Shown here: one piece after another, positions 44,397-52,262 of the stretch
Layout of the letters: every line of letters starts with the position of its first letter
How positions within the stretch are numbered: position 1 is the stretch's first letter
DNA from: Rhodospirillum sp.
GTDB taxonomy: Bacteria > Pseudomonadota > Alphaproteobacteria > Dongiales > Dongiaceae
Direction of reading: 5' to 3'
Assembly: GCA_013822765.1 (NCBI GenBank)
Contig: PNKY01000018.1
Span: forward strand, 1 to 62,975
DNA length: 62,975 nt
Program-made: the position numbers and the translations under genes
Notes under the pieces: generated by a model
The model's database searches: none
What the model was told of the DNA's origin: nothing
What the model saw: only the letters and a program-made list of their open reading frames with translations

Positions 44397-45368
44397 ATGC
44401 CAGTCATCATCAACAGCGCCGCGATCCACCCCTTCCTGCCGTCGCTCGGCACGCCGCTGGCGATCGAGAGCGCGCGCGCCGAGCACCAGGACATCCGCCC
44501 GCTCGAGATCGCGATCATCAACCTGATGGCGGACAAGCAGACCACCGAGCGGCAGCTGGCGCTGTGGCTCGGCCACACCAGCCTGCAGGTCAAGCTGACC
44601 TTCGCGACGACGGACACCTATTTCCACGACGTGAATGCCGGGCGCGAGACCAAGAACACGCCGGCCGAGCATATCCGCAAGTTCTATTCCGCCTGGAGCG
44701 AGATCAAGGACCGCAAGTTCGACGGCTTCATCGTGACCGGCGTCAACGCGCTGAGGGAGCGGGTGAGCGACGAGGACATCTGGCCGGAGGTGCAGCAGAT
44801 CCTGCGCTGGACCGAGACCAACGTGCTGTCCTCGCTGTTCCTGTGCTGGGGCGCCAAGGCGGCGCTCAAGCATTTCCACGACGTCGAGAGCTACAAGAGC
44901 CGGCAGAAGCTGTTCGGCCTGTTCGAGCATCGCCTGCTGTCGGACAAGACCGGCCTGCTGTTCGGCTTCCCCGACGTGTTCTCGGTGCCGGTGTCGCGCT
45001 GGAAGAGCCCGCGGCGCGAGGACATCCTGAAGCACGACAAGCTGGAGATCGTCGCGGATTCGGAGGAGGCCGGCCCCAATATCATGGTGGAGAGCGGGCC
45101 GTACGACCGCGGGCGCTTCCTCTATCCGCGCCGGGTCTACATCTTGAATCATCCGGAGTACGACACCGAGACGCTCGGGGTCGAATACAAGCGCGACGTC
45201 TCGGCGAACACCGCGTGGCCGCTGCCGCTGCACTATTATCCGAAGGACGATCCGAAACAGACGCCGCGCAACACCTGGCGTCACACTGCGCACATCTACA
45301 CCAACTGGATCAAGGCGCTGTACGAGGCGACGCCGTACAACATCGAGGATATCCCGCGGACGTTCTAG
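44397..45368 (+). CDS. metA: homoserine O-acyltransferase MetA-family protein
   Basis: A 323-residue MetA-type acyltransferase, the first committed step of methionine synthesis from homoserine. The catalytic triad is visible as Cys150 (LFLCWGAKAAL) and His252/Glu254 (NHPEYDTETL), with KNTPAEHIRKFY and FGLFEHRLLS typical of the family. The segment that reads ITGAP in E. coli MetA is changed to VTGVNALRER (113-122), so acyl specificity cannot be assigned. No SAM-II-type riboswitch can fit ahead, since the hydrolase gene ends 20 bases upstream. Confidence 0.85.
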   Translation: MPVIINSAAIHPFLPSLGTPLAIESARAEHQDIRPLEIAIINLMADKQTTERQLALWLGHTSLQVKLTFATTDTYFHDVNAGRETKNTPAEHIRKFYSAWSEIKDRKFDGFIVTGVNALRERVSDEDIWPEVQQILRWTETNVLSSLFLCWGAKAALKHFHDVESYKSRQKLFGLFEHRLLSDKTGLLFGFPDVFSVPVSRWKSPRREDILKHDKLEIVADSEEAGPNIMVESGPYDRGRFLYPRRVYILNHPEYDTETLGVEYKRDVSANTAWPLPLHYYPKDDPKQTPRNTWRHTAHIYTNWIKALYEATPYNIEDIPRTF

Positions 45369-45408
45369 CTGGGCGAGCGTCGTGCACCAGAAATCCCAAG
45401 GAGGCGAC

Positions 45409-46296
45409 ATGCGGACCCGACTGGCGGCCACTCAGATGGCGTGCAGCTGGAACATGGAAGAGAACCTGGCGACGGCGGAACGTCTCGTCCGGAAGGCGGC
45501 GCAGCAGGGCGCCAACGTCATTCTTCTGCAGGAGATGTTCGCCACGCACTTCTTCGCCTTCATGGATTGGAAGCCGGAATACTTCAAGTTTGCCTTGCCG
45601 GTTCGGAACAACCCGATCCTGCAGCGCATGTCGGCGCTCGCCAAGGAGCTCGGCGTGGTGTTGCCGGTGAACTTTTTCGAACGCGCCAACAACGCGTACT
45701 ACAACACGATCATGATGATCGATGACGAGGGGAGGGAGCTCGGCATCTACCGCAAATCGCACATACCGATGGGTCCTCCCGGATGCTTCGAGAAGGTCTA
45801 TACCAGCCAGGGCGACACCGGCTTCAAGGTCTGGAAAACCAGGTTCGGGAATCTTGGCGTCGGCGTCTGTTGGGACCAGTGGTTTCCGGAATCCGCCCGC
45901 TGCATGTGCGTCATGGGCGCCGATTTCCTGTTCTATCCGACCGGCATCGGGTCCGACTGCCATGATCATTGGCAGATCACCATGCAGGGACACGCAGCCG
46001 CCAATCTGACCCCGCTGGTTGCATCGAACCGGATCGGACAGGAGTCCGGCGAGTTCGGCTCGACGGGGTTCTGGGGTCGCTCGTTCATCGCCGGTCCCAC
46101 CGGACAGATCGTCGCCAAGGCGGGCTCGGAGAAGGAAGAGGTGATTATCGCCGAGTTCGACACCGAGGAAATCCGCGAAATGAGAGCCAACTGGGGAATC
46201 TTCAGGGATCGCCGTCCCGACCTTTATTGGCCGCTGATGACGCTGGACGGAACGACACCGCAGGCGGCCTTGCCCGTGTCTCGGGCAGTGGTTTGA
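45409..46296 (+). CDS. aguB: N-carbamoylputrescine amidase-like nitrilase
   Basis: A 295-residue carbon-nitrogen hydrolase. The catalytic triad is Glu42 (LLQEMF), Lys116 (YRKSHIP) and Cys154 (VCWDQWFPE). The pattern GPPGCFEKVYTSQGD and FYPTGIGSDCHDHWQ fits AguB, which releases putrescine from N-carbamoylputrescine, the last step of arginine-to-putrescine conversion through agmatine. Start at MRTRLAATQM (45409), preceded by AAGGAGG. No other aguA-type gene is in the window. Confidence 0.85.
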   Translation: MRTRLAATQMACSWNMEENLATAERLVRKAAQQGANVILLQEMFATHFFAFMDWKPEYFKFALPVRNNPILQRMSALAKELGVVLPVNFFERANNAYYNTIMMIDDEGRELGIYRKSHIPMGPPGCFEKVYTSQGDTGFKVWKTRFGNLGVGVCWDQWFPESARCMCVMGADFLFYPTGIGSDCHDHWQITMQGHAAANLTPLVASNRIGQESGEFGSTGFWGRSFIAGPTGQIVAKAGSEKEEVIIAEFDTEEIREMRANWGIFRDRRPDLYWPLMTLDGTTPQAALPVSRAVV

Positions 46297-46340
46297 CAAG
46301 TGAGCTAGTCGAAGGAAGCCGGTAGCTTGGAGGAGAGTCG

Positions 46341-46826
46341 GTGTTGTTGACCATCATCGTCGCGCTCGCCATCGTGGCCGCGTTCCTGTTCGAGGCCTGG
46401 CTCGATTGGCGCCAGATCCGCTATGTCGCGGCGCATCGGGGCCAGGTGCCGGCGGCGTTCGCCGGCAGGATCAGCCTCACCGATCACCAGAAGGCGGCCG
46501 ACTACACCATCGCCAGGAAGCGCCTCGGCGTGAAGCAGGATGTCGCCAGCGCGGCTCTCTCCATGGTGCTGCTGGTGGGCGGCGGGTTTGCGCTGCTGCA
46601 CTCCGCCATTGTGGCGATGTTCGGCAGCGGAGCGGTGGGGTCGCTCGCGCTGGCCGGCGTGTTGGCGGTGATCTTCTCCGCGATCTCGATTCCGTTCGAC
46701 TACGTCGCGACCTTCGAGGTCGAGCAGCGGTTCGGGTTCAACTATGCGATCATGGCTGAGCGACGCGGCCATGGTGGCAGCGGCCGAAAAGGTCGGCGAG
46801 GTTCTGGCGAAACTGGGTTCCGGTGA
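46341..46826 (+). pseudogene. truncated duplicate of the M48 protease gene
   Basis: GTG start with AGGAG ahead. Residues 1-133 are close to the N-terminus of the intact M48 gene at 47429 (YVAAHRGQVPAAFAGRISLT, ARKRLGVKQDVASAALSMVL), at about 90% identity by eye at the DNA level. Homology stops at FGFN (46742), after which the frame continues into unrelated, Gly/Arg-rich sequence. The HEXXH protease site is absent. The 11-base repeat CCGGTAGCTTG flanks the copy (46319-46329 and 46831-46841), consistent with an insertion or slippage event. The remnant protein is probably non-functional. Confidence 0.8.
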
Positions 46827-46871
46827 ATATCCGGTAGCTTGAGTACAAATACATCTTAGTGGGAGCGCCAC

Positions 46872-47264
46872 ATGTTGTTGTACACTACCGTCGGTGCGCA
46901 CGATCTGAAAACCAGCTGCAAATTTTACGACGCAGTACTGAAGCCACTCGGTTATGTGCGGCTGAAGGAGCTTGCCACCGAGGTCGGATATGGTCCCAAA
47001 GGGGACCGACCCCGCATCTGGGTCTTGAGGCCGGTCAACCGCCTGCCGGCCACCTACGGCAACGGCACGATGATTTGCTTCGATGCGCCGAGCCGAAAGG
47101 CCGTCGACGAGTTCCACGCTGCGGCACTCGACAACGGCGGCTACGATGAGGGCAAGCCAGGCATTCGCAGTGTCGAGGATGGTTTTTTCCCGAACTACTA
47201 TGCCGCCTTTGTGCGCGATCCAACGGGCAACAAACTGAGCGCCGGCTGTGACAAGCCGGAGTAA
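46872..47264 (+). CDS. VOC-family (glyoxalase-like) protein
   Basis: A 130-residue vicinal-oxygen-chelate protein with the paired beta-alpha-beta-beta-beta folding: LLYTTVGAHDLKTSCKFYDA at the start and NYYAAFVRDPTGNKLSAGC at the end. Putative metal ligands include His9 and the acidic position before the tail. Such genes often resist or degrade xenobiotics, but the substrate is unknown. It sits between the broken and intact M48 copies. Start ATG at 46872. Confidence 0.8.
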   Translation: MLLYTTVGAHDLKTSCKFYDAVLKPLGYVRLKELATEVGYGPKGDRPRIWVLRPVNRLPATYGNGTMICFDAPSRKAVDEFHAAALDNGGYDEGKPGIRSVEDGFFPNYYAAFVRDPTGNKLSAGCDKPE

Positions 47265-47428
47265 GCGGCCAATCGCGGACAAGTGAACTGACTTGCTGCC
47301 AGAGATTGCGGCTCCACGGGCCCACACCGCCACAGAATTTTCAGATCCGAGTCCTTGGAGAAGAGCGCATTGCTTCTGCGCCGTCCCTCCGCTTTAGTAG
47401 TCACGCGTGCCCGGGAAGTGAGGAACCG

Positions 47429-48676
47429 TTGCTGACAATCGTTGTCGCGCTTGCTATTGCCGCCGCATTCCTGTTCGAAACTTGGCTTGACTGGCGCCAG
47501 ATCCGTTACGTCGCGGCGCATCGGAGCCAAGTGCCGGCGGCGTTTGCCGGCCGGATCAGCCTCACCGATCACCAGAAGGCGGCCGACTACACCATCGCCA
47601 AGAAGCGTCTCGGCACGAAGCAGGATGTCGCCAGCGCCGTTCTTTCCATGGTGCTGCTGGTGGGCGGCGGCTTTGCGCTGCTGCAATCCGGCATCGTGGC
47701 GACGTTCGGCAGCGGCGCTGTGGGCTCGCTCGCGCTTGCCGGCGTGTTGGCGGTGATCTTCTCCGCGATCTCGATTCCGTTCGACTATGTCGCGACCTTC
47801 GGGGTCGAGCAACGGTTCGGGTTCAACCGCAGCACCCGGGCGCTGTTCTTCACCGACCTCTTGAAATCGATCCTGCTGACGCTTGCCTTCATGATCCCGC
47901 TCGTGCTCGCCGTCGACTATGCCGCGCGGCAACTCGGCGACGCATGGTGGATCGCGGTCTGGGGCATCCTGGTGGCGTTCAACGTCCTTGCGCTGCTGAT
48001 CGTGCCGACCTTCATCATGCCGCTGTTCAATAAGTTCGAGCCGCTCGCGGATGAAGGGCTGAAGGCGCGCATCGAGACCCTGGCGCGGCGCTGCGGCTTC
48101 CACGCCAAGGGCGTGTTCAAGATGGATGGCAGCAAGCGTTCGGGCCACGGCAATGCCTTTTTCACCGGCATCGGACCGGCCAAGCGGATCGTGCTGTTCG
48201 ACACGCTGCTGGAGACGCTGGCGCCGGGCGAGGTCGAGGCCGTGCTCGCGCACGAGATCGGGCATTTCCGGCTGCGCCACATCATGAAGCGCATCCTGGC
48301 CAGCCTGGTCGTCAGCCTGGCGATGCTCGCCATCCTGGGATGGCTCAGCCGGCAAGGCTGGTTCTATCAGGGCTTCGGGCTCGACCCGGCCGTCGCCAGG
48401 GACATGCCGTTCGCCGGCCTGTTGCTCTTCGTCCTGCTGCTACCCTTGGTGTCGATATGGTTCAGGATCATCTCGACCTACGTCTCGCGCGTTCACGAGT
48501 TCGAGGCCGATGCCTATGCCAGCCGGCACAGCGACGCGAACGACCTGGCCAGCGCCCTGGTGAAGCTGCAGCGCGACAACGCCGCGACGCTCACGCCAGA
48601 TCCGGTCTATTCCGCGGTTAATCACTCCCACCCGACCATCGCGCAGCGGATTGCAAGGCTGGCAGTTCCGCAGTAG
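47429..48676 (+). CDS. M48 family (Ste24/CAAX-prenyl-protease-like) metalloprotease
   Basis: A 415-residue membrane metalloprotease. Hydrophobic segments at about 1-18, 62-80, 100-120, 150-175, 180-205 and later, the zinc-binding HEIGH at 275-279 (VLAHEIGHFRLRH) and an EADAYASRH third-ligand region at about 362. This is the Ste24 layout with the catalytic site facing the cytoplasm. It likely processes or degrades inner-membrane proteins. Translation starts at a TTG (LTIVVALAIAAAF), matching the paralogue's N-terminus; GTGAGGA is ahead. Its duplicate lies upstream and is truncated. Confidence 0.85.
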   Translation: MLTIVVALAIAAAFLFETWLDWRQIRYVAAHRSQVPAAFAGRISLTDHQKAADYTIAKKRLGTKQDVASAVLSMVLLVGGGFALLQSGIVATFGSGAVGSLALAGVLAVIFSAISIPFDYVATFGVEQRFGFNRSTRALFFTDLLKSILLTLAFMIPLVLAVDYAARQLGDAWWIAVWGILVAFNVLALLIVPTFIMPLFNKFEPLADEGLKARIETLARRCGFHAKGVFKMDGSKRSGHGNAFFTGIGPAKRIVLFDTLLETLAPGEVEAVLAHEIGHFRLRHIMKRILASLVVSLAMLAILGWLSRQGWFYQGFGLDPAVARDMPFAGLLLFVLLLPLVSIWFRIISTYVSRVHEFEADAYASRHSDANDLASALVKLQRDNAATLTPDPVYSAVNHSHPTIAQRIARLAVPQ

Positions 48677-48707
48677 CCGGCACCGTGCTTTCAGATGCCG
48701 CGCAACA

Positions 48708-49031
48708 CTAGCGGCATGTGGCACGCCTCGGCCCGATTCGACCGCGCCACACTTTGGACTGCAACCGTCTTCGGTTGGCCCGCACGGCCTTGCGGTAGTG
48801 CGCCACCGATTTCGTCGCGATGGATGGCGTATTGAAGCCGAGCGCTCCCGTCACGAACAGTGATTGCAAGGCCCAGAGCGCCGTCACCTTCTCCTCGATC
48901 ATGCGATCGATCTCGACGTTCGCGTGAGCACCGCCCGCGGCTATGGCGAAGGTCCTCAGCGCGATGACGTGGGACGCCTCAAACGTGAGAGACCACACAT
49001 CCTGACAGAGCCGCGACCAGGAAGTCTTCAC
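48708..49031 (-). CDS. conserved hypothetical protein (107 aa)
   Basis: GTG start, GAGGG ahead. WSRLCQDVWSLTFEASHVIA, NVEIDRMIEEKVTALWALQS and the basic tail FKATKSVAHYRKAVRANRRR-like stretch suggest a helical protein; conserved-looking Trp-rich and His-containing segments indicate a family rather than a shadow frame, but it is not named here. It converges on the M48 protease gene, 31 bases away. No signal peptide or membrane helix is certain. Confidence 0.5.
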   Translation of the reverse strand: MKTSWSRLCQDVWSLTFEASHVIALRTFAIAAGGAHANVEIDRMIEEKVTALWALQSLFVTGALGFNTPSIATKSVAHYRKAVRANRRRLQSKVWRGRIGPRRATCR

Positions 49032-49080
49032 AATTTCGTCCCTCTTCGCGGCCCAAGTGTGTGGGTCTCAATCGCTCGGT

Positions 49081-49482
49081 TTATTCGCCGCCAGATTGAC
49101 CAGGCTCATCGTCAATCGGCTGCATTACTTCCTTGCCGTCGGTGCGCTGCAGGACGACCTTCACTTCGTGCCCCTGCTTGCGTTTCGCGATCGCGAGCTT
49201 CTTGGCTGCGGCAATAGCGCTCGCCTGGTCAGGGAGCGCTGAAGAGTCCTTGTTGGCATGGCGCGTGCGCCAGTGTCCGCGAACCCGAACGATTTCGAAA
49301 AGCAGGGGCGCCAGGGTAGGCTCGCCCGCATTGGTCACCCGCGCCACGCGCAGGCTCTCGATTTTCTGGGCTCGGTCGGCAAATGCGCGCTCGCGTACCT
49401 TGGATGCCTCGCTCGGCACTTGGGCCGGCGGCGGCTGCTCTTGCGCGCCGAAGGCGGCATCAATCATGTCTTGCAATGTCAT
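49081..49482 (-). CDS. DUF2188-like hypothetical protein
   Basis: Start at MTLQDMIDAAFGAQ (49482). The first half is Glu/Gln/Ala-rich with coiled-coil tendency, and the C-terminal 70 residues (LLFEIVRVRGHWRTRHANKD, then AIAAAKKLAIAKRKQG, VVLQRTDGKEV) resemble the DUF2188 fold: a short conserved beta-sheet domain with an Arg-x-x-Trp motif. Function unknown. The frame upstream of 49482 is rejected as it lacks a ribosome-binding site. Confidence 0.55.
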   Translation of the reverse strand: MTLQDMIDAAFGAQEQPPPAQVPSEASKVRERAFADRAQKIESLRVARVTNAGEPTLAPLLFEIVRVRGHWRTRHANKDSSALPDQASAIAAAKKLAIAKRKQGHEVKVVLQRTDGKEVMQPIDDEPGQSGGE

Positions 49483-49753
49483 TTGGAGGCTCCAGTCGTA
49501 AGCGCCCGGCAAAACACCGGAAATGCTTCGACTCTGACGATCAATGGCTTTCGCTTGAATAGGTTCCCCCTGGCTATCAGATCGCCTGCTCGACGTGTCA
49601 AAAGACAGGGCGGAGGGCGAAATCCGCACGATTCAGCGGTCGCTGCGAGGCGTTGTTGCGAACGGAGGGGAGTTGTCTCGTACGGGCTTGGTGCATGGCT
49701 GCCTTGAACCGAGCGGACTTCTAACCCTCGGCATCAAGGCCCATATCCTGTGC

Positions 49754-49918
49754 ATGGAAAAGGAACATAGGTCAGACCCAGGAGAACCGCAGCGAACAGC
49801 ACGCATCTGCCTCAGCTGCCGCAATACGTTCGACAGCGCATGGGCCGGCGAGCGAATCTGTCGGCGCTGCAAGGGCAGCTCGGTATGGCGCAGCGGCTCA
49901 TCCAGGAGCGCGGCATGA
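49754..49918 (+). CDS. small zinc-ribbon protein (54 aa)
   Basis: Start at MEKEHRSDPGE (49754), and the protein ends SSVWRSGSSRSAA. It carries two C-x-x-C pairs: CLSC, then CRRC in ERICRRCKGS, the classic four-cysteine zinc ribbon. Short stand-alone ribbons of this kind are common in alphaproteobacteria and may bind RNA, DNA or proteins. Function unknown. The stop is followed by the convergent dioxygenase gene about 100 bases away. Confidence 0.6.
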   Translation: MEKEHRSDPGEPQRTARICLSCRNTFDSAWAGERICRRCKGSSVWRSGSSRSAA

Positions 49919-50015
49919 TTGATCCCAAACAAGGACCATTTCCGCGCCTGGCGCTACATGCGGCTGCGCTGGCTCCAGAGCATGCGGGCGAGCGCAGAGC
50001 GCCGGCGGCAGACGC

Positions 50016-50819
50016 TCATTCGTGGCCGATGCTGAAATTGTTGCCGGCGCGATCGCGGCCGCTGACCAGATAGAGCGGCCGCACGCCGTAGCCTTGCGCC
50101 GGATGGCGCTTGCCGATTTCCGCCCCGAGCGCGTGGTCGTAGACGCTGGTCGCCGGCATCAGGCGAACGATGAAGGCCGCCCTGCGCCGGTCGGTGTGGT
50201 TCGCCTGCGAGCCGTGGATCATGTAGACATCGTGGAACGATGCCTGTCCGGCCTTGAGGATCAACGACTCGGCGGTGGATTCGTCATAGTGCTGGGGATC
50301 GCAGACCAGATTGATGGTCTTGTCGTCGCCCTCGACCCAGGAGTGGCTATGGAGCTTCTGGCCCTTGTGCGAGCCGGGAATGAAGCGCATCGGCCCGTTC
50401 TCCGGCGTCACGTCGTCCAATGCGATCCAGATCGTCAGAACCCGCAATGGCCTGATGGGATAGTATTCGCCGTCCTGGTGCCACGGGGTTTCCTTGCCGC
50501 TGCGCGCCGGCTTTCCGAAGATCGTGGTGCCCCACAGGATGATGTCGTCGCCGATGAGCTGACGGGCGATCGAAACCAGACCGGGGTGGGTTGCGAAGCT
50601 TAGCCACTTCTCCGATCCGATCACCCCCATGGACCCGCCCTTGGTCTGGTGCGGCGCCAGGATGATGTCGGAGCTGATGCCGCTGTTGCGCGCCAGCAGG
50701 GCTGCGTATTCGTCCCGCATCTCGGAGATCAGGTCCTGCGGCAGTTCCCAGCGTGGAACGATCCAGCCTTTGTCGTGGAACTGCGCCAGTTCCCGTTCGG
50801 ACAAGCGCGCCTCGGTCAC
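50016..50819 (-). CDS. phytanoyl-CoA dioxygenase family protein
   Basis: A 267-residue 2OG-Fe(II) dioxygenase. Metal ligands are His114 and Asp116 in TPWHQDGEYYP and His202 in IHGSQANHT; the downstream Arg in RRRAAFIVRL may bind 2-oxoglutarate. The family oxidises small hydrophobic or hydroxy-acid substrates, but the substrate here is unknown. GTG start with GGAGAGG ahead. It lies beside, but downstream of, the TetR gene on the same strand (about 50 bases), so it may share the regulator's transcript. Confidence 0.85.
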   Translation of the reverse strand: MTEARLSERELAQFHDKGWIVPRWELPQDLISEMRDEYAALLARNSGISSDIILAPHQTKGGSMGVIGSEKWLSFATHPGLVSIARQLIGDDIILWGTTIFGKPARSGKETPWHQDGEYYPIRPLRVLTIWIALDDVTPENGPMRFIPGSHKGQKLHSHSWVEGDDKTINLVCDPQHYDESTAESLILKAGQASFHDVYMIHGSQANHTDRRRAAFIVRLMPATSVYDHALGAEIGKRHPAQGYGVRPLYLVSGRDRAGNNFSIGHE

Positions 50820-50868
50820 GTCACCCTCTCCAATTCCAGGTCTCTTTCAGCGAAGGCTCATTCATTTC

Positions 50869-51471
50869 TCAGGCGCCGTCAATATTGAGTCCGCGGCCTT
50901 GCATGGTTGTGCGGATGACCGCCGCAAGGTCCTTGGGCGGGAAGCCTGACCTGGCGAGGACGCGCAGGCCGACATAGGCGTTGGTCAGCGCGAGCGCGGC
51001 CTCGGCGCGGCGCTTCGCCGGCCAGTGGGCCGCCTGCGCGCACTCGTTGAGCGCGGCGGTGATGGCGCGCTCCATGCGTCGCATCATGGCGAGAACCTTG
51101 GCCTGGACACCCGCGTCCATGGGCGCCCGGTCCACGGCGGCATTGCACAGAAAGCATCCCCGGCGGTCCTGGCGCTTGACCACGGCCGCGCGCGCGTCCT
51201 CCAGAAACCGGTGGATGCGCACGGCGCCGTCGCCGGCGCTGCGGTCGCACAGTCCGTCGACCGCGCGCTGGATCTCCGTGCGGCCGTAGTGGTCGAGGGC
51301 GGCGAGATAGACGCTGTGCTTGTCCTCGAAGGCCTTGTACAGGCTGCCGCGGGCGATGTTCATGGCGTCGAGCAGGTCCTGCAGCGACGCGCCTTCATAG
51401 CCCTTGGTCCAGAATACGTTCATGGCGCGATCAAGCGCCTGGTCGACATCGAATTCGCGCGGCCGGGCCAT
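50869..51471 (-). CDS. TetR/AcrR family regulator with two cysteines in the ligand domain
   Basis: A 200-residue TetR regulator. HTH at about residues 8-55 (DVDQALDRAMNVFWTKGYEGA, then IARGSLYKAFEDKH). The ligand domain has Cys106 and Cys109 in RRGCFLCNAAVD, the region where NemR-type regulators carry a redox-sensing cysteine. Start at MARPREFDVD (51471), with GGAGG 6 bases ahead. Its own promoter contains an operator with the same symmetric sequence as the DUF417 promoter, so autorepression and repression of that gene are inferred. Confidence 0.85.
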   Translation of the reverse strand: MARPREFDVDQALDRAMNVFWTKGYEGASLQDLLDAMNIARGSLYKAFEDKHSVYLAALDHYGRTEIQRAVDGLCDRSAGDGAVRIHRFLEDARAAVVKRQDRRGCFLCNAAVDRAPMDAGVQAKVLAMMRRMERAITAALNECAQAAHWPAKRRAEAALALTNAYVGLRVLARSGFPPKDLAAVIRTTMQGRGLNIDGA

Positions 51472-51490
51472 CGGGGCACCTCCATGCCGG

Positions 51491-51605
51491 AATATGGCCA
51501 TTCGGGACCGTACGGTCAATATCTCACGCGATGGTGATCTAACCGGTTATTGACCATTCGGTCCCGAATGGCCATGTTTATAGTATCAAGTTCGGAACCG
51601 AACGG
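51491..51605. promoter_or_regulatory. mirrored divergent promoters with three TetR operators
   Basis: Two nearly identical promoter-operator modules face opposite ways. The - strand one reads TTGACC (51514-51519), N17, CATATT (51491-51496); the + strand one reads TTGACC (51550-51555), N17, CATGTT (51573-51578). Each 17-base spacer is filled by an 18-base operator: 51498-51515 (CCATTCGG-N2-CCGTACGG) and 51554-51571 (perfect CCATTCGG-N2-CCGAATGG). A third, weaker copy is at 51588-51605 (inner 6 bases symmetric). About 25 of 29 bases agree between the two modules. Confidence 0.75.
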
Positions 51606-51649
51606 TTCCCATTACATTCCAGCACCCCAACGCGACAAGGAGACGTGTC

Positions 51650-52198
51650 ATGCTTCGAACCAAGGCCCTCGACTCTCATAGCGCACGCCGCTCATTCGAC
51701 CGGCATCTGGCGTCGCTCGAGCTGCTCAGCACCGACATCACGCGGCTCGCCGCCTACGGCATTTTCGCTTCGCTCGCCATCATCTATTTCTGGTTCGGGG
51801 GCATGAAATTCACAGCTTACGAGGCGGCGGGCCTGGTGCCGTTGGTCGAGAACAGCCCCCTCGTCTCCTGGATGTACGACATTCTCTCGGTGCGCGGCTT
51901 TTCCACGTTCCTCGGCTTCGTGGAACTGACGATCGGCCTTCTGATCGCCGGCCGCCTCTTCTCGCCCGTCCTGTCCGCGATCGGCGGATTCCTCTCGGCC
52001 GGCCTGTTCACCACGACGCTGAGCTTCATGATCTCGACGCCCGGCGTGATCGCGCCGAGCCTGGGCTTCCCGGCGATCTCGGTCGCGCCCGGCCAGTTCC
52101 TGCTCAAGGACATCGGCCTGCTGGCGGGGTCGGTCTTCATTCTCGGCCACTCGCTGTCGGCGATGGCACTGAAGCGCGCCGCCCGCAGCGTCCGCTGA
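51650..52198 (+). CDS. DUF417 (YkgB/RclC-like) membrane protein
   Basis: A 182-residue inner-membrane protein with four hydrophobic segments (AAYGIFASLAIIYFWFGG, FSTFLGFVELTIGLLIAG, LSAIGGFLSAGLFTTTLSF, DIGLLAGSVFILGHSL). The conserved GGMKFTAYEAAGLVPLVENS and STPGVIAPSLGFPAIS are DUF417 features. The E. coli member RclC helps resist reactive chlorine. The start has AAGGAG ahead. The TetR regulator gene is divergent, and the mirrored operators between them suggest direct repression. Confidence 0.85.
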   Translation: MLRTKALDSHSARRSFDRHLASLELLSTDITRLAAYGIFASLAIIYFWFGGMKFTAYEAAGLVPLVENSPLVSWMYDILSVRGFSTFLGFVELTIGLLIAGRLFSPVLSAIGGFLSAGLFTTTLSFMISTPGVIAPSLGFPAISVAPGQFLLKDIGLLAGSVFILGHSLSAMALKRAARSVR

Positions 52199-52262
52199 TA
52201 AGCCCCGATCTCTTCAAGCAATCGACGCTGGCGCCGGATCACCGCGCCAGCGTCGACCGTCA

